A stretch of DNA of 32,014 nucleotides from Spirochaetota bacterium (GTDB lineage: Bacteria; Spirochaetota; Brevinematia; DTOW01), in NCBI GenBank assembly GCA_025061835.1, contig JANXAC010000018.1, positions 1 to 32,014 of the forward strand, read 5' to 3'. Below the pieces are notes generated by a model. The model saw only the letters and a program-made list of their open reading frames with translations, made no database searches and had not been told where the DNA came from. Made by a program: the position numbers and the translations under genes. Shown piece after piece: positions 7,840 through 16,690 of the stretch; position 1 is the stretch's first letter; each line of letters starts with the position of its first letter.

Positions 7840-10250
7840 TGGACGCCTCTTATTGAGAAGCCGAGTTTTTCCTGAATATCTTTTATGATGTTAGTGAATA
7901 CGACCTTTATCTCAACTTCCTCTCTCACTTCATTAACCCATTGTAGTTTGAAAAGGATATTTACGCTTTTCATCCCTTCTGGTAGTTTAGGACCTTCGTA
8001 TATGTCCATTACCCTTACATCAGTTATCTCTAGATTTTGATTCTTTGTTTCGTAGTTTTGTATGAAATTGATAAGGTTTGAGGTATGATAGTCTTTGGGA
8101 ACGAGTATGGATATACTCTTCGTGGATGATGGTAATCTGTTGATGCCTTTGAATTCCACTTCTTTTCCGAGGTATTTTTCTAGTTTAGTTAGAGATATTT
8201 CACAGACAAGGGTATCTTGTATCTCTATTTGTTGTGAGATTTCAGGATGAACCTTACCTATATAGCCTAACACATCTCCTTCTACTACTATCTCACCTGA
8301 TATGTAGTTGTGTAGAAAATGTATCCTTCTTTGTCTAACTTCTGCTCTGATACCAAGGAATAGAAAGAGTTTATCTACTATCTCCTTTAGGTCGTAGTAT
8401 GAATAGCTACTTGTGTCAAACCAGTTTTCGTATTTATTACCATGGAGGACTATACAGACATTCTTCTCCTCTACGAAGCCTTCGGTGGAGTTTGTAAAAA
8501 CTCTTCCTACCTCAAAAAGTGATAGGTTTTTGACTCCGTTATTGATATTCCTCTTTACTGTCTTAAGAACATTTATCAGTAGAATAGGTCTTAATATTGT
8601 GTCTTCCGCTACCATAGGGTTTGATATGGTTATCAGTGATTGACTTTCTAACTTGAATGTTTCTACGTCTTTTTCAGATATGAAAGAAAAGTTCATCACT
8701 TCAGTAAGACCTTGAGATGATAGATTGTGTCTTATCAAACTCTCATACTTTAGTTGATTTGATGGTATTTCAGGGTTTTTGTCTATCCTTGGTAATGTAG
8801 ATGGTATGTTGTCGTATCCGTATATCCTTGAGACTTCTTCAAATATATCTTCTTCAATACTGACATCCTTTCGGTATGATGGAACTTTTAATGTTATCTT
8901 GTCTGCTTTCTGTTGGATTTCAAAACCTAAACTTATGAGTATTTGTTTTATCGTTTCATCTGGTATATCATCTCCGATATTGCTTCTTATTGAACTAAAA
9001 GAAGTTTTAATATAGGTGTCTTTTAGTGCTTTGGCATCTTGAGCCCTAACATCGTTGAATTGAGATACTTTTACATCTCCGAGTAGTGAGGTCGCTAGAT
9101 TTATAGCAAGTTCAGTTGTGTAGAAACCTATATCTCTTGAGAACCTATTTGATGACTCTGTTGATACTCCTATCTCTTTAACAGTTCTCCTTATGGAATT
9201 ATAGTCAAAGTAAGCACTCTCAAGGAGTATAGAAGTTGTCGTTTCACTTACACCTGTTTCTTCTCCACCTATTACTCCAGCAACTGCTACTGGCTTATTC
9301 TCATCTGCTATTACCATAGTTCCTTTTGGTAGGGTAATGTTTTCTCCGTTGAGAGCAAGTATAGTTTCACCATCCTCTGAAGGTCTTACTATGATCTTAC
9401 CACCTGCTAGTTTGTCGTAGTCAAATGCATGCATAGGTTGTCCTATCGCAAGCATAACATAGTTTGTAATATCAACTACATTGTTTATAGGTCTCTGTCC
9501 AGATAACAGAAGTCTATACTTTATGAGATCATCACTTTCTCTTATTCTAACATTTTTCAAAACTCTTGAGCAGTATCTATAACATCTGCTATCTTGTATT
9601 TCAATATGTGGTTTTGGTAGTTCTTCGTTGAACTTAAAATGTGGTAGAGGTTTGAGAGGAATGTTATATATAGAAGATAGTTCTCTTGCTATTCCTAGAA
9701 TGGACAGAACATCTGCTCTGTTTGAAGGAACTTTTACAGTGAATATATACTCTTCCTTCATAAATGGAGGTAGAATGTTTGAGAGTAAATCGGACCCAAT
9801 CTTCCAGTCGCTCGTTAGTTTCCAGAGTGTTTGACTTTCCTTCTCCAAGCCTAATTCATCCATAGCGAGTAGCATACCATTTGAGTTTATTCCTTCAATA
9901 TTTCTAACATCTACTAGGAAGTTGTCTTCCCCAACGATAGTTCCAGGATAACAATACACAACTTTATCTCCTTTCTTTACTGTTGTATCTGCTGTTATTA
10001 CTATCTTGTATTCATTATCTTTAACATCTACTTCACAGATAAAGTATTGTTGCTTTGTTGGATGTGGTGACAACTCCTCTATCCTTCCGATCACTACATT
10101 CCCGTCATAAAACTTTCTAATCTTAATATCTTCAACCTCTATTCCTGCTTTTGTTAGTTTTTCTGAGACCTTGTGAATGTTACCGTTTTCTTTGTCAAGA
10201 ATCTTATCAAGTTCAATAAAGTCGTTTAGCCAGCTGAAGGGGAACTTCAT
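7836..10250 (-). CDS. pheT: Phenylalanyl-tRNA synthetase beta subunit
   Basis: PheT is the beta subunit of the (alpha-beta)2 phenylalanyl-tRNA synthetase and contributes editing and tRNA binding. At 804 aa it has the full bacterial length. It begins MKFPFSWLNDFIEL. The EMAP-like tRNA-binding domain follows at about residues 45-155 (VVIGRIEELSPHPTKQQYF), then B3/B4 (editing), B5 (RSNIGDDIPDETIKQILISL), the catalytic-like core (RIYGYDNIP onward), and a C-terminal FDX-ACB domain (about 715-804). GAGGAGGT precedes the ATG and overlaps the end of the gldG-like gene. The usual upstream partner pheS is absent; a gldG-like gene holds that position. Confidence 0.97.
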   Translation of the reverse strand: MKFPFSWLNDFIELDKILDKENGNIHKVSEKLTKAGIEVEDIKIRKFYDGNVVIGRIEELSPHPTKQQYFICEVDVKDNEYKIVITADTTVKKGDKVVYCYPGTIVGEDNFLVDVRNIEGINSNGMLLAMDELGLEKESQTLWKLTSDWKIGSDLLSNILPPFMKEEYIFTVKVPSNRADVLSILGIARELSSIYNIPLKPLPHFKFNEELPKPHIEIQDSRCYRYCSRVLKNVRIRESDDLIKYRLLLSGQRPINNVVDITNYVMLAIGQPMHAFDYDKLAGGKIIVRPSEDGETILALNGENITLPKGTMVIADENKPVAVAGVIGGEETGVSETTTSILLESAYFDYNSIRRTVKEIGVSTESSNRFSRDIGFYTTELAINLATSLLGDVKVSQFNDVRAQDAKALKDTYIKTSFSSIRSNIGDDIPDETIKQILISLGFEIQQKADKITLKVPSYRKDVSIEEDIFEEVSRIYGYDNIPSTLPRIDKNPEIPSNQLKYESLIRHNLSSQGLTEVMNFSFISEKDVETFKLESQSLITISNPMVAEDTILRPILLINVLKTVKRNINNGVKNLSLFEVGRVFTNSTEGFVEEKNVCIVLHGNKYENWFDTSSYSYYDLKEIVDKLFLFLGIRAEVRQRRIHFLHNYISGEIVVEGDVLGYIGKVHPEISQQIEIQDTLVCEISLTKLEKYLGKEVEFKGINRLPSSTKSISILVPKDYHTSNLINFIQNYETKNQNLEITDVRVMDIYEGPKLPEGMKSVNILFKLQWVNEVREEVEIKVVFTNIIKDIQEKLGFSIRGVQ

Positions 10251-10260
10251 TATTACCTCC

Positions 10261-11931
10261 TCATACCACTTTCCTGCTTCTCACAAACCAGACTATCACA
10301 CCGGGAACTAAAACTAGTAGAGGAACAACAATAAGACTTAGGACAAGAACTAGGTTAGCATCTGCTGATGAAGGTATAACAACAGGTTCGCTTTTTATTG
10401 ACTTTGGTTTTATTCCAAGAAGTCCGCTTTCTCGTGATGCCCACTCAACGATGTTGAGTGCGAGTTCCAAATTTCCAGACATGCTTTCAATAAAGTAGTC
10501 AGATAGGAAATCAATATCTCCTATAATTACCATCTTGCCAACCTTTGTTGTATCTTCTTCTGATGTCTTTTCAATAGCGTATCCTAGGATGATTGGTGGT
10601 TTCATATCTTTGTCATCCATAGAGGCAGAGAGAGTCTCACTACCTTCAGGTATTGACACTTCTCCCCAACTGTCAGATGAAGAGGACATAATGTCGTAAT
10701 ACCTGTATCCGAGTTGCCCTTCAATGTTTTCCATTCTACTTATGCCCATCGCTGTTACGAGTTGTATTGGTAGTCCTTTTCTCTTTATGTCAGATGTAAG
10801 AGGGCTAAAATGAATGTAGGGAATTATGTAAAATAACCTTCCTACGTAGGGATTAAATCTTTCTTGGTCAAAAACAACATTGTTCTTGACATAGAAACCT
10901 AGTTTTGACAGTAAATAGTTTATTGAAAATGACCTATCGTAGGTCACACTACCTAGGATTGGTTCAAGAAGAATTATTACGCTACCACCGTTTGTGAAGT
11001 AAGTGTATAGTTTATCTTGAATTTCAATAGGGATTATTCTTCTCGGTGAGACAATTACAATTGCTCCTGCGTCATCTGGGATTTCTTTTGTTGTTGATAG
11101 ATTAAGTTCTTTAATTGTGAAGTTTGCTTTTTCAAGGTAGGACCTCCAAGTTTTGAAAGAGTATTCTACTTCAGCACCGGGAGCATCAGATAAGACTCTG
11201 TACTCTCCGTTACCTACCAAAAAGTATATAACCCTTGATGAACCAATTACGTTAAGTATGGCTGAAGTAACTTCTTCTTCAACTTTTATTCCAGTGGCTC
11301 TCGGACCATAGGAGGTTTGCTGGTATTCCACAAGAGACCCACCCCTTATGTATTTCTTGTTTTCTCCAGACTCAACTACGATCATTATACTCTCACCTTG
11401 AGGTAATTCGTATCGTTTTGCGGTAAGCGGATCTTTTATCGGGTCAATTGATACAAATGTAATCTTATCAGAATTCTTTGAATACTCCTCAAGTATCTTT
11501 TCAAGTTCGGTTGCTTCACCTTTCCTCGTAAAAAGTGTTATCTTTACTTCCTTGTTGAGTTTTTTTATAACCTCAAAGGTGTAGGGTGATAGCGAGTAAA
11601 GTTGTTCCGATGTTAGGTCTATCTTGAGTGATCTGTTGGATGCTAGGATGTATAGAACAACTAGTATGGCTAGAACAAGAACTATTATTGCGATATCCTC
11701 AACACCTCTGAATAGTTTTCCACTTTTTATATCTTCAAACACTCTCGTTCCAGCCCACAGGACCCAAACGATATTCAAAACGAGAAATACAAGTATTATT
11801 ACTACTCCAATGGACAAACCGAAGAAACTTACGAGAGGAATAAAGGTTATGGTAAGAAAAATTAGGGTTATTATACCTATCTTGTAGTTATTCTTTAGAA
11901 ACGATAATACATTTTTTAGAAACACTATCAT
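10261..11931 (-). CDS. GldG-like ABC-transporter auxiliary membrane protein
   Basis: This 556-aa protein has hydrophobic helices near the N-terminus (about residues 15-65 and 78-97) and one near the C-terminus (about 525-548). They flank a large extracytoplasmic region resembling the GldG/ABC_transp_aux family. The segment LTSEQLYSLSPYTFEVIKKL, followed by KITLFTRKG, is the characteristic opening of that domain; VIVSPRRIIPIEIQDKLYTY and GGSVIILLEPILG follow. In gliding Bacteroidetes GldG works with the GldA ATPase and GldF permease, but neither adjoins it here. It is the first gene of the unit running into pheT 10 bp downstream. AAGGAG lies 6 nt before the ATG, and TATAAT at 11949-11954 (minus) is a possible -10. 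Function is uncertain; membership of a Gld/Nos-type exporter is the best guess. Confidence 0.8.
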   Translation of the reverse strand: MIVFLKNVLSFLKNNYKIGIITLIFLTITFIPLVSFFGLSIGVVIILVFLVLNIVWVLWAGTRVFEDIKSGKLFRGVEDIAIIVLVLAILVVLYILASNRSLKIDLTSEQLYSLSPYTFEVIKKLNKEVKITLFTRKGEATELEKILEEYSKNSDKITFVSIDPIKDPLTAKRYELPQGESIMIVVESGENKKYIRGGSLVEYQQTSYGPRATGIKVEEEVTSAILNVIGSSRVIYFLVGNGEYRVLSDAPGAEVEYSFKTWRSYLEKANFTIKELNLSTTKEIPDDAGAIVIVSPRRIIPIEIQDKLYTYFTNGGSVIILLEPILGSVTYDRSFSINYLLSKLGFYVKNNVVFDQERFNPYVGRLFYIIPYIHFSPLTSDIKRKGLPIQLVTAMGISRMENIEGQLGYRYYDIMSSSSDSWGEVSIPEGSETLSASMDDKDMKPPIILGYAIEKTSEEDTTKVGKMVIIGDIDFLSDYFIESMSGNLELALNIVEWASRESGLLGIKPKSIKSEPVVIPSSADANLVLVLSLIVVPLLVLVPGVIVWFVRSRKVV

Positions 11932-11990
11932 TCGGATCTCCTTGTCAAATTATAATCAATTTTTAGGATAAACTTCCAACTGACAAAGTC

Positions 11991-12018
11991 TTGAAACTAT
12001 GAGTGTATATTGTATATT
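11991..12018 (+). promoter_or_regulatory. Predicted promoter of the feoA-like gene
   Basis: TTGAAA (11991-11996) and TATATT (12013-12018) are separated by 16 bp; an overlapping TATAAT lies at 12018-12023. Either choice places transcript start within a few bases of the ATG at 12032, so the 5' UTR is very short or absent. Confidence 0.5.
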
Positions 12019-12031
12019 ATAATTGATAGGT

Positions 12032-12259
12032 ATGACAAAACTGAGTGATACGAAGAGAGGTAATGTAGGATACATACTTAAGATAAATGGTGATAGACAG
12101 TTTAAGAAGAAACTTTTCGTTATGGGCATTCTAGAAGGTGAGAAATTTCTTGTTGAGAATGTGTCTCCTATGGGGTCTCCAATAGTAGTGAATGTGAAGC
12201 AAGCCAGAGTAGCACTAAGACGGGAAGAGGCAGAGAATGTTATTGTAGATCTTTCCTAA
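12032..12259 (+). CDS. FeoA-like small SH3-fold protein
   Basis: 75 aa from the ATG at 12032; a TTG at 12023 is possible but overlaps the promoter. The sequence follows the FeoA pattern: LSDTKRGNVGYILKI, then LFVMGILEGEKFLVENVSP, then GSPIVVNVKQARVALRREEA near the C-terminus. FeoA proteins are small cytoplasmic partners of the ferrous iron transporter FeoB, and the same fold is found in DtxR-type C-terminal domains. No feoB or feoC is adjacent, so a stand-alone or regulatory role is possible. The gene diverges from the gldG-like gene. Its TAA overlaps the opposing thiL stop within CTAA. Confidence 0.85.
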   Translation: MTKLSDTKRGNVGYILKINGDRQFKKKLFVMGILEGEKFLVENVSPMGSPIVVNVKQARVALRREEAENVIVDLS

Positions 12260-13257
12260 AAGTGTTTCCATCCCTTGTATTTTCTTTCATCTATCCTCTC
12301 GTCAAAGTATAATAGTTCAACTTCTTTTCCGTCGGTTATCTCACCGATTTCTGTAATTGGGGTATCTAGTTCAAGAGAGATTTTATGAACCTTATCAATA
12401 TCTTGGCTAGGTATGGTGAATATGAGTTCGTAGTCTTCACCACCAGATAGAGGGTATTTAAAAAACTCAACTAGGCTATCATACCTTTTTTCTTTTGACA
12501 TATAAACACTATATTCCTTACTTATTGGTATTTTGTTTATGTATATTCTAGCACCTACACTAGAACTTTGGGTTATGTGATTGACATCTTGAATCAGCCC
12601 ATCACTCAAGTCTATGCAAGAAGTTGCTATTTCTTTTAACTTGAGTCCAAGTTCTATTCTTGGAGTTGGTGATACATGTCTTGAAACAAGATAACTTTCT
12701 ATCTCCGATAGATGAGGCCCTTTACCTCTTTTGAGTAGTATCTCAAGTCCTAGTGATGAGTCTCCTATGTATCCACTAACAAATATCTTGTCACCGGCTT
12801 TCGTTCCTCTCCTCTCAAGAAGTCTGCCGAATGATCTGCCTACCAAAGTTATGGTTATGGTAAAATCCCTGCCTCTTGATACATTACCTCCACCTATATA
12901 TACGTTATACTTGCTAAAAACATCAACCAACCCTCTATACACATCAAGTATAAAATCCAATTCAAAGTAAGGTGGTATTATGAGTGATACGAGAGCATAT
13001 TTTGGTATCCCCCCCATCGCAGAAATATCACTCAGGTTTGAGACAGCACTCTTAACACCTATATCATACGCGGAAAACTTCTCTTTGAGAAAGTGTATTC
13101 CATCAACCATAGTGTCGGTAGTTATTATGGTGTTACCTTCACAGTCTCTAAAACCGAAGCAATCATCTCCATTAGGGATCGTAACTTCTTCTGGTATTCC
13201 TAGACTGTTGGTTATGTTCTTTATGTGTTCTATCAATTCAAATTCGTCGATTCTCAT
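12256..13257 (-). CDS. thiL: Thiamine-monophosphate kinase
   Basis: ThiL phosphorylates thiamine monophosphate to the active cofactor thiamine diphosphate using ATP. The 333-aa protein has the AIR-synthase-like metal/ATP motifs in order: NGDDCFGF, TTDTMVDGIHFL, SNLSDISAMGGIPKYALVSL, SGYIGDSSLGLEIL, CIDLSDGLIQDVNHI and SGGEDYELIFT. It is the second gene of a leftward pair; its ATG overlaps the stop of the FAH-family gene as ATGA. No other thiamine synthesis gene is in the window. Confidence 0.96.
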   Translation of the reverse strand: MRIDEFELIEHIKNITNSLGIPEEVTIPNGDDCFGFRDCEGNTIITTDTMVDGIHFLKEKFSAYDIGVKSAVSNLSDISAMGGIPKYALVSLIIPPYFELDFILDVYRGLVDVFSKYNVYIGGGNVSRGRDFTITITLVGRSFGRLLERRGTKAGDKIFVSGYIGDSSLGLEILLKRGKGPHLSEIESYLVSRHVSPTPRIELGLKLKEIATSCIDLSDGLIQDVNHITQSSSVGARIYINKIPISKEYSVYMSKEKRYDSLVEFFKYPLSGGEDYELIFTIPSQDIDKVHKISLELDTPITEIGEITDGKEVELLYFDERIDERKYKGWKHF

Positions 13258-14027
13258 AGTGGTCTCTTGCTAAAGTAATTTTTCAGAGCACCGATACCAT
13301 CTATCTCAATAACTATCTCATCGTTATCTTTCATCTCTCCAACACCTGGTGGAGTTCCGGTTGCTATTACATCACCCGGAAAGAGTGTCATAATCTTTGA
13401 TACAAAACTTATTATCTCTTCAACTCCAAAGATCATGTTGTTTGTTGTAGAGTTTTGCTTGAGTTGCCCGTTTAGATATGCTCTTATCCCTAGCCCTCTC
13501 CAGTCAGTCTCCGTTTCTATCCAAGGTCCTATAGGACAGAATGTGTCAAACGACTTTGCTCGTGTCCATTGACCGTCTTTGTTCTGATAGTATCTTTCAG
13601 TTACGTCATTAAGACATGTATATCCAAGAATACATTCTCTTGCTTCATCAACAGATACATTTTTACAAACTTTTGATATTACAACTCCTAGTTCTGCTTC
13701 ATAATCAACTCTCTTACAAAATTCTGGTGCTACTATGGTATCGTTATGACCTATAACCGTAGTTGGAGGTTTAAGGAAAAGAATAGGTTCTTCTGGTATA
13801 GGCATCTTGAGTTCTTCTGCGTGGTCTCTATAATTAAGTCCAACGCAAACAACCTTACTAGGTATCACAGGTGGTAGAATGTAGATACTATCCATCTTGA
13901 AACTTCTATCTTCAAACTCAAAATTCTCAAAAACATTTCCTTTGATAGGTATGACTATCTGGTTTTCAATGTCCAGAACTCCCCAATGTAATTTTTTATC
14001 CTCGGTTCTAAATCTAACTATCTTCAT
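13254..14027 (-). CDS. Fumarylacetoacetate hydrolase (FAH) family protein
   Basis: 257 aa. The short N-terminal domain is followed by the FAH fold: VVCVGLNYRDHAEELKMP, then EPILFLKPPTTVIGH. Metal ligands of the family are visible as the acidic pair in DYEAELGVVISK and the Asp of YTCLNDVTERYYQ. The C-terminal ATGTPPGVGEMKDNDEI is also typical. Members act as acylpyruvate hydrolases, oxaloacetate decarboxylases or hydratase/isomerases of meta-cleavage pathways; the sequence does not distinguish these. No aromatic degradation genes surround it, so an acylpyruvase or metabolite-repair role is the more economical inference. It is translationally coupled to thiL. No convincing Shine-Dalgarno precedes the ATG. 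Confidence 0.9.
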   Translation of the reverse strand: MKIVRFRTEDKKLHWGVLDIENQIVIPIKGNVFENFEFEDRSFKMDSIYILPPVIPSKVVCVGLNYRDHAEELKMPIPEEPILFLKPPTTVIGHNDTIVAPEFCKRVDYEAELGVVISKVCKNVSVDEARECILGYTCLNDVTERYYQNKDGQWTRAKSFDTFCPIGPWIETETDWRGLGIRAYLNGQLKQNSTTNNMIFGVEEIISFVSKIMTLFPGDVIATGTPPGVGEMKDNDEIVIEIDGIGALKNYFSKRPL

Positions 14028-14373
14028 AGTTTATAAGGTAAATATCTCTGGTGTCTTTTTTCAAATATAATCAGGTTAAGCCCCGTTAGACAAATTATTT
14101 GCACACTCTGTTTTGAAATACCGATAGTGAGTTTGTTTGATCTTTATGTATAGTTGGAGTGTTGGTTTTGTTTTTCAGGATTTGTCTCAAATCTATCTAG
14201 GTCTTGTTGTGATCCACTAGTCAATAGTCTTTGTTTTAGTTCTATGTCGTTTGTAATTGTCAATTTTGATTCATGTTGTGTTAATCTTCATAATATTTAA
14301 GAAGTTGGATTTTGTTATACAGAATTTTTTACGAAAACTTTTTTAGAAAAACTTATATCTAGGTGTGTTGTCT
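14028..14373. other. Divergent intergenic region, no gene recognised
   Basis: About 346 bp between the FAH-family gene and the lptA-like gene. It is AT-rich with frequent stops in all frames. No tRNA-like fold or clear terminator was found. It must hold the promoters of two divergent units. A TATATC at 14354-14359 could be a -10 for the rightward unit, but no good -35 accompanies it. Confidence 0.5.
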
Positions 14374-15639
14374 ATGAGGTTGGATAGAAGGAATTTGTTG
14401 AGATGCTATGGTAAGGTAATATCTGTGATAATCTTTATTTATTTGCTCTTCTTCATATTCGCTTACGCCCAGAAAACAACTCAACAACAAGATAAATCTT
14501 CTAGAGATACCAAAGATAAGATGGTGGTAGGTGGTGATGAAGGTTTTTTCAGAAAGTATTACACTAGGTTCAAAGGAAATGCTTATGTTGAGAAGGGTAG
14601 CACTAGGATGTTGGCAGAAGTGATTGAGTATTTTGAGACTAACAACTTTGCCATAGGTAGAGGTGATGTTGTACTCAAAGATAGTAAAAGTGGTATTAAT
14701 GTGTTCGGACAATATAGCGAATACTATGGAAATAGTAATATCATTATTTTTTACAACAATCCATATCTAGTGATTACGAATGATGGTATATTTCTAAAAG
14801 GTGAGGTTCTGATACTCAATCAGAATGATGAGTCTGTTGTTTCTAGAACAAATGCGTATATGTCCAATGCAAATATTCAGATGTTTTCAGACAACATCAT
14901 TGTTCTTTCAAAGTCAAACATAATAAGATTAGTTAGGAATTCAAAGGTAATTTCTTCAAACATCACGATTCACAGTGATAGAGGAGTTATAATAACCTCA
15001 AGCAACAAAAAAGCGAAAGAGAATGAAATATCGCAATATATAGGTATAGGTAGAGTGCTGATAATAGGTAGTAATTTTTCTTTAAGTTCAGACAATATTG
15101 TTATTAACTTTACCAACAATGAGGTTAAAGATTACACTGCAACAGGTAATGTAGTAATATCAAATACTAATAACATAGTTATGGCTGAATATTTTAGGTC
15201 AGAATTTGAAGGTGGTAGAGATGTTTTTCACATTGGTATGACTAATGTTGTTATAACGAACCTTGAGAATGGTGATACGGTTTATTCTGATTATCTCTTT
15301 GCAGATAAGAATAACAATTATGAACTCTTGAGTGGTAATGCTACTTATGTAATAGATAATGGTAGAACAAGGATAAAAGCTCAAACGATTGAGAGGTTTT
15401 TGGATATTAGTATTACTATGCTTAATAAGGATGTTGTCATTGATAGTGAGAATATAAGCATGATGAGTGAAATTGGTAAGTATGATGAGAAGATGAGGAC
15501 AATACAGCTAATTGGAAATCCAAGAGTTGTGAATGAAGATAGGATGGGAGTCTCTGCCAATGTAATAACTATCAACATTAACAAAAGGCAGGTTAAAATA
15601 GATAACGGCAACTACGGATATGTCATCCCCGGTATGTAG
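14374..15639 (+). CDS. LptA/OstA-like envelope protein
   Basis: About 421 aa from the ATG at 14374. GTG 14365 and TTG 14368 are alternative starts; AGG at 14361-14363 is the only Shine-Dalgarno-like sequence. A basic N-terminus and a hydrophobic segment (about residues 14-31) give a signal peptide or anchor. The remainder is a long series of beta-strand repeats of the OstA/LptA jelly-roll type: GNAYVEKGSTRMLAEVIEYF, then GRGDVVLKDS, ATGNVVISNTNNIVMAEYF and LIGNPRVVNEDRMGVSANVI. LptA-family domains bridge the periplasm for lipopolysaccharide export. The length, about twice that of E. coli LptA, suggests several tandem domains. It overlaps truA by 20 bp. Confidence 0.8.
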   Translation: MRLDRRNLLRCYGKVISVIIFIYLLFFIFAYAQKTTQQQDKSSRDTKDKMVVGGDEGFFRKYYTRFKGNAYVEKGSTRMLAEVIEYFETNNFAIGRGDVVLKDSKSGINVFGQYSEYYGNSNIIIFYNNPYLVITNDGIFLKGEVLILNQNDESVVSRTNAYMSNANIQMFSDNIIVLSKSNIIRLVRNSKVISSNITIHSDRGVIITSSNKKAKENEISQYIGIGRVLIIGSNFSLSSDNIVINFTNNEVKDYTATGNVVISNTNNIVMAEYFRSEFEGGRDVFHIGMTNVVITNLENGDTVYSDYLFADKNNNYELLSGNATYVIDNGRTRIKAQTIERFLDISITMLNKDVVIDSENISMMSEIGKYDEKMRTIQLIGNPRVVNEDRMGVSANVITININKRQVKIDNGNYGYVIPGM

Positions 15640-16372
15640 GAATATTAAACTCATGCTATCCTACGATGGAAGTGATTACAACGGTTGGCAGAAGCAGAAA
15701 AACACCAGAAATACAATTCAGGAGATACTGGAGTTTTCATTATCCAAGATGCTGAATGAAAAAGTATCTGTAATAGGAGCGGGTCGGACTGACGCGGGAG
15801 CACACGCAGTTAGGCAAGTTGCAAACTTCAAAACTACTAACTTATCAATCCCTCCAGAGAAGTTTAGAGTTATTCTCAATGGAATTCTTCCAGAAAGTAT
15901 AAGAGTTGTAAACTCCGAAGAGGTTGGATTAGATTTCAATTCAAGATACTCTGCGAAATTTAGAAAATACATTTACCTAGTGTTTATCGGTGATGAGAAG
16001 TACTATCCTTTTATTGGAAAGTATTCTTTGATTTCAAAGAGAAAGGATCATGATCTGAAGTTTTTGAGATTGTTAGCAAAGGATTTTCTAGGGGAACACG
16101 ATTTTCTGTGTATATCGTCAAAGAGAGAGTATAAGACAACTGTAAGGTTTGTTAAGAGTTTTAGGGTTTTTAGATTTAAGGACTTTATCGTTTTTTCAAT
16201 GACTGCGAATGGGTTTATGTATAACATGGCTAGGGGTATGGTTTCGGTTTTGCTAGAAGCAGAACGAAGGAATGATAAGAGTTTGGTTAGAAACATTCTA
16301 CTAGGTATAGAAAAGATTAAACCTACACTAGTTCCATCAAACGGCCTTTACCTACATAGAGTGTATTACTAA
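15620..16372 (+). CDS. truA: tRNA pseudouridine(38-40) synthase
   Basis: TruA isomerises uridines 38-40 in the anticodon arm of tRNAs. At 250 aa the length is typical. It opens NIKLMLSYDGSDYNGWQKQK, carries the catalytic Asp in GAGRTDAGAHA, then RKYIYLVF, and ends PSNGLYLHRVYY. The start at 15620 lies inside the lptA-like gene (20-bp overlap). It is needed to keep NIKLMLSYDG, because the next ATG at 15653 would cut the first beta-strand. Co-transcription with the upstream gene is likely. Confidence 0.96.
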   Translation: MSSPVCRNIKLMLSYDGSDYNGWQKQKNTRNTIQEILEFSLSKMLNEKVSVIGAGRTDAGAHAVRQVANFKTTNLSIPPEKFRVILNGILPESIRVVNSEEVGLDFNSRYSAKFRKYIYLVFIGDEKYYPFIGKYSLISKRKDHDLKFLRLLAKDFLGEHDFLCISSKREYKTTVRFVKSFRVFRFKDFIVFSMTANGFMYNMARGMVSVLLEAERRNDKSLVRNILLGIEKIKPTLVPSNGLYLHRVYY

Positions 16373-16690
16373 AAGTTTTACAATCTTTCACTCCTTCTAA
16401 AACTCTTAATAAGACATAATAGAAACTTCGGAATTTATTGAGCACTCTTGTTAAATCTGGCAAAATATTGATTATTGTTTTAGGATGTTTTTACTTGCTC
16501 ATAATATCTTTCAAAATTGTTGTTATCCTAAAAGAAATTGTTAATCAATTAACTTGAAGTATTTATGGTGTTTCTTAACTTTGGGGTTGTTTATTTTGAA
16601 TTTCAAGCAAAAATTTGAAGAAGTTTATTCGTATTAGTAACATTTTGACAATTTGATATATATAGATGTAGATTATAAGAATTTAAGTAT
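16373..16690. other. Intergenic region with inverted repeats and a promoter for the downstream gene
   Basis: About 318 bp with no gene recognised. A weak 7-bp inverted repeat (AGTTTTA 16374-16380 / TAAAACT 16398-16404) follows truA. A 9-bp inverted repeat TTTTAGGAT (16478-16486) / ATCCTAAAA (16525-16533) and the small palindrome GTTAAT-CA-ATTAAC just after it are more distinctive. TTGACA (16645-16650) with TAGATT (16669-16674, 18-bp spacing) is the probable promoter of the downstream gene. Confidence 0.5.

Noticed and set aside
14359-14712. 117-codon minus-strand frame over the lptA-like gene start
   Set aside because: It is a shadow frame opposite a gene with a signal segment and recognisable OstA-type repeats.
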